From: Clostridia bacterium
GTDB lineage: Bacteria; Bacillota_A; Clostridia; Oscillospirales; CAG-272
Direction: 5' to 3'
NCBI GenBank assembly: GCA_017935805.1
Contig: JAGBGV010000357.1
Location: 1-6,290 of the forward strand
DNA length: 6,290 nucleotides
The notes beneath the pieces were generated by a model. The model ran no database searches, was not told where the DNA came from, and saw only the letters and a list, made by a program, of their open reading frames with translations. The position numbers and the translations under genes are program-made. Below, piece after piece: positions 6,175-6,290 of this stretch. Every line of letters begins with the position of its first letter. The first letter of the stretch is position 1.

Positions 6175-6222
6175 ACCTCCGAGGAGAGCGGTTGATTCCG
6201 TTATCCGTCGGAGGTCATTTTT
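6175..6222. terminator. Bidirectional terminator between CYTH gene and the DeoD-like gene
   Basis: ACCTCCGA (6175-6182) pairs with TCGGAGGT (6208-6215) around an inner hairpin, AGCGG with CCGTT. On the plus strand five T residues follow (6218-6222). On the minus strand the stem is followed by TTTTTTATTTC. It therefore ends transcription from both convergent genes. Confidence 0.85.
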
Positions 6223-6233
6223 CATCTTATAGT

Positions 6234-6290
6234 TTATACTCTGTACGCCACTTCAAGTGCGGTCTCCATCATTGCGGTGAAGGTGTTCTG
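6234..6290 (-). CDS. deoD: C-terminal end of a DeoD-like purine nucleoside phosphorylase (partial)
   Basis: Only the last 18 codons are inside the window, ending with TAA at 6234-6236. The visible tail is QNTFTAMMETALEVAYRV. It resembles the C-terminal helix of DeoD-type purine nucleoside phosphorylases, where a T-F-x-x-M-(I/M)-x-x-A-L-E pattern closes the protein. Such enzymes cleave purine ribonucleosides to base and ribose 1-phosphate. The assignment rests on one short helix remembered from the family and needs the upstream sequence. That this is a real gene end is well supported by the bidirectional terminator directly after it. Confidence 0.5.
   Translation of the reverse strand, partial: QNTFTAMMETALEVAYRV

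Overview
The window looks like chromosome from a low-to-mid-GC Firmicute, most likely a Ruminococcus-type clostridium (Oscillospiraceae). That assignment is inference. It rests on strong AGGAGG-type ribosome binding sites, SigA-like promoters, a YfiB/YfiC-like (BmrC/BmrD-like) paired ABC exporter, a small Cys/Gly-rich one-helix protein of the kind common in spore-forming Firmicutes, and a single-domain CYTH protein. No rRNA, tRNA, IS element, CRISPR array or phage gene was seen.

Left part (1-1410), mostly minus strand. Positions 3-58 hold a promoter and ribosome binding site firing leftward into a gene outside the window. Next comes an AT-rich two-gene unit read right to left. A TTGCAA-N17-TATAAT promoter (1379-1407) drives a 44-aa one-helix protein (1193-1327), then a 353-aa membrane-anchored protein of unknown function (98-1159). 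The unit ends in a UUCG-loop terminator at 66-91. Neither protein could be assigned a function.

Centre (1467-5311), plus strand. A SigA-like promoter (1467-1494) leads into an approximately 100-nt leader that can fold and contains a terminator-like hairpin ending 9 nt before the first transporter codon. Two ABC half-transporters follow, joined by a 1-nt stop/start overlap. They form a heterodimeric exporter: the first subunit has Asp in place of the catalytic Glu after Walker B, and the second has a deviant signature motif (LSTGE). In this architecture both changes fall in the same composite ATP site. The first gene has no ATG, GTG or TTG at its natural start. Its N-terminal helix is encoded upstream of the first ATG (1721), apparently from a CTG at 1604. 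The operon ends in a hairpin shared with the convergent gene that follows.

Right part (5322-6290). A 62-aa Cys/Gly-rich membrane protein lies on the minus strand, with a GTG start and a possible sporulation SigE-type promoter. Divergent from it is a CYTH-domain triphosphatase-like gene with a near-consensus SigA promoter. It ends at a second bidirectional terminator, which faces the C-terminal 18 codons of a minus-strand gene resembling DeoD-type purine nucleoside phosphorylase.

The most interesting points are the attenuator-like leader joined to a non-standard start codon of the ABC exporter, the uncharacterised small-protein/membrane-protein pair, and the possible sporulation promoter of the Cys-rich protein.
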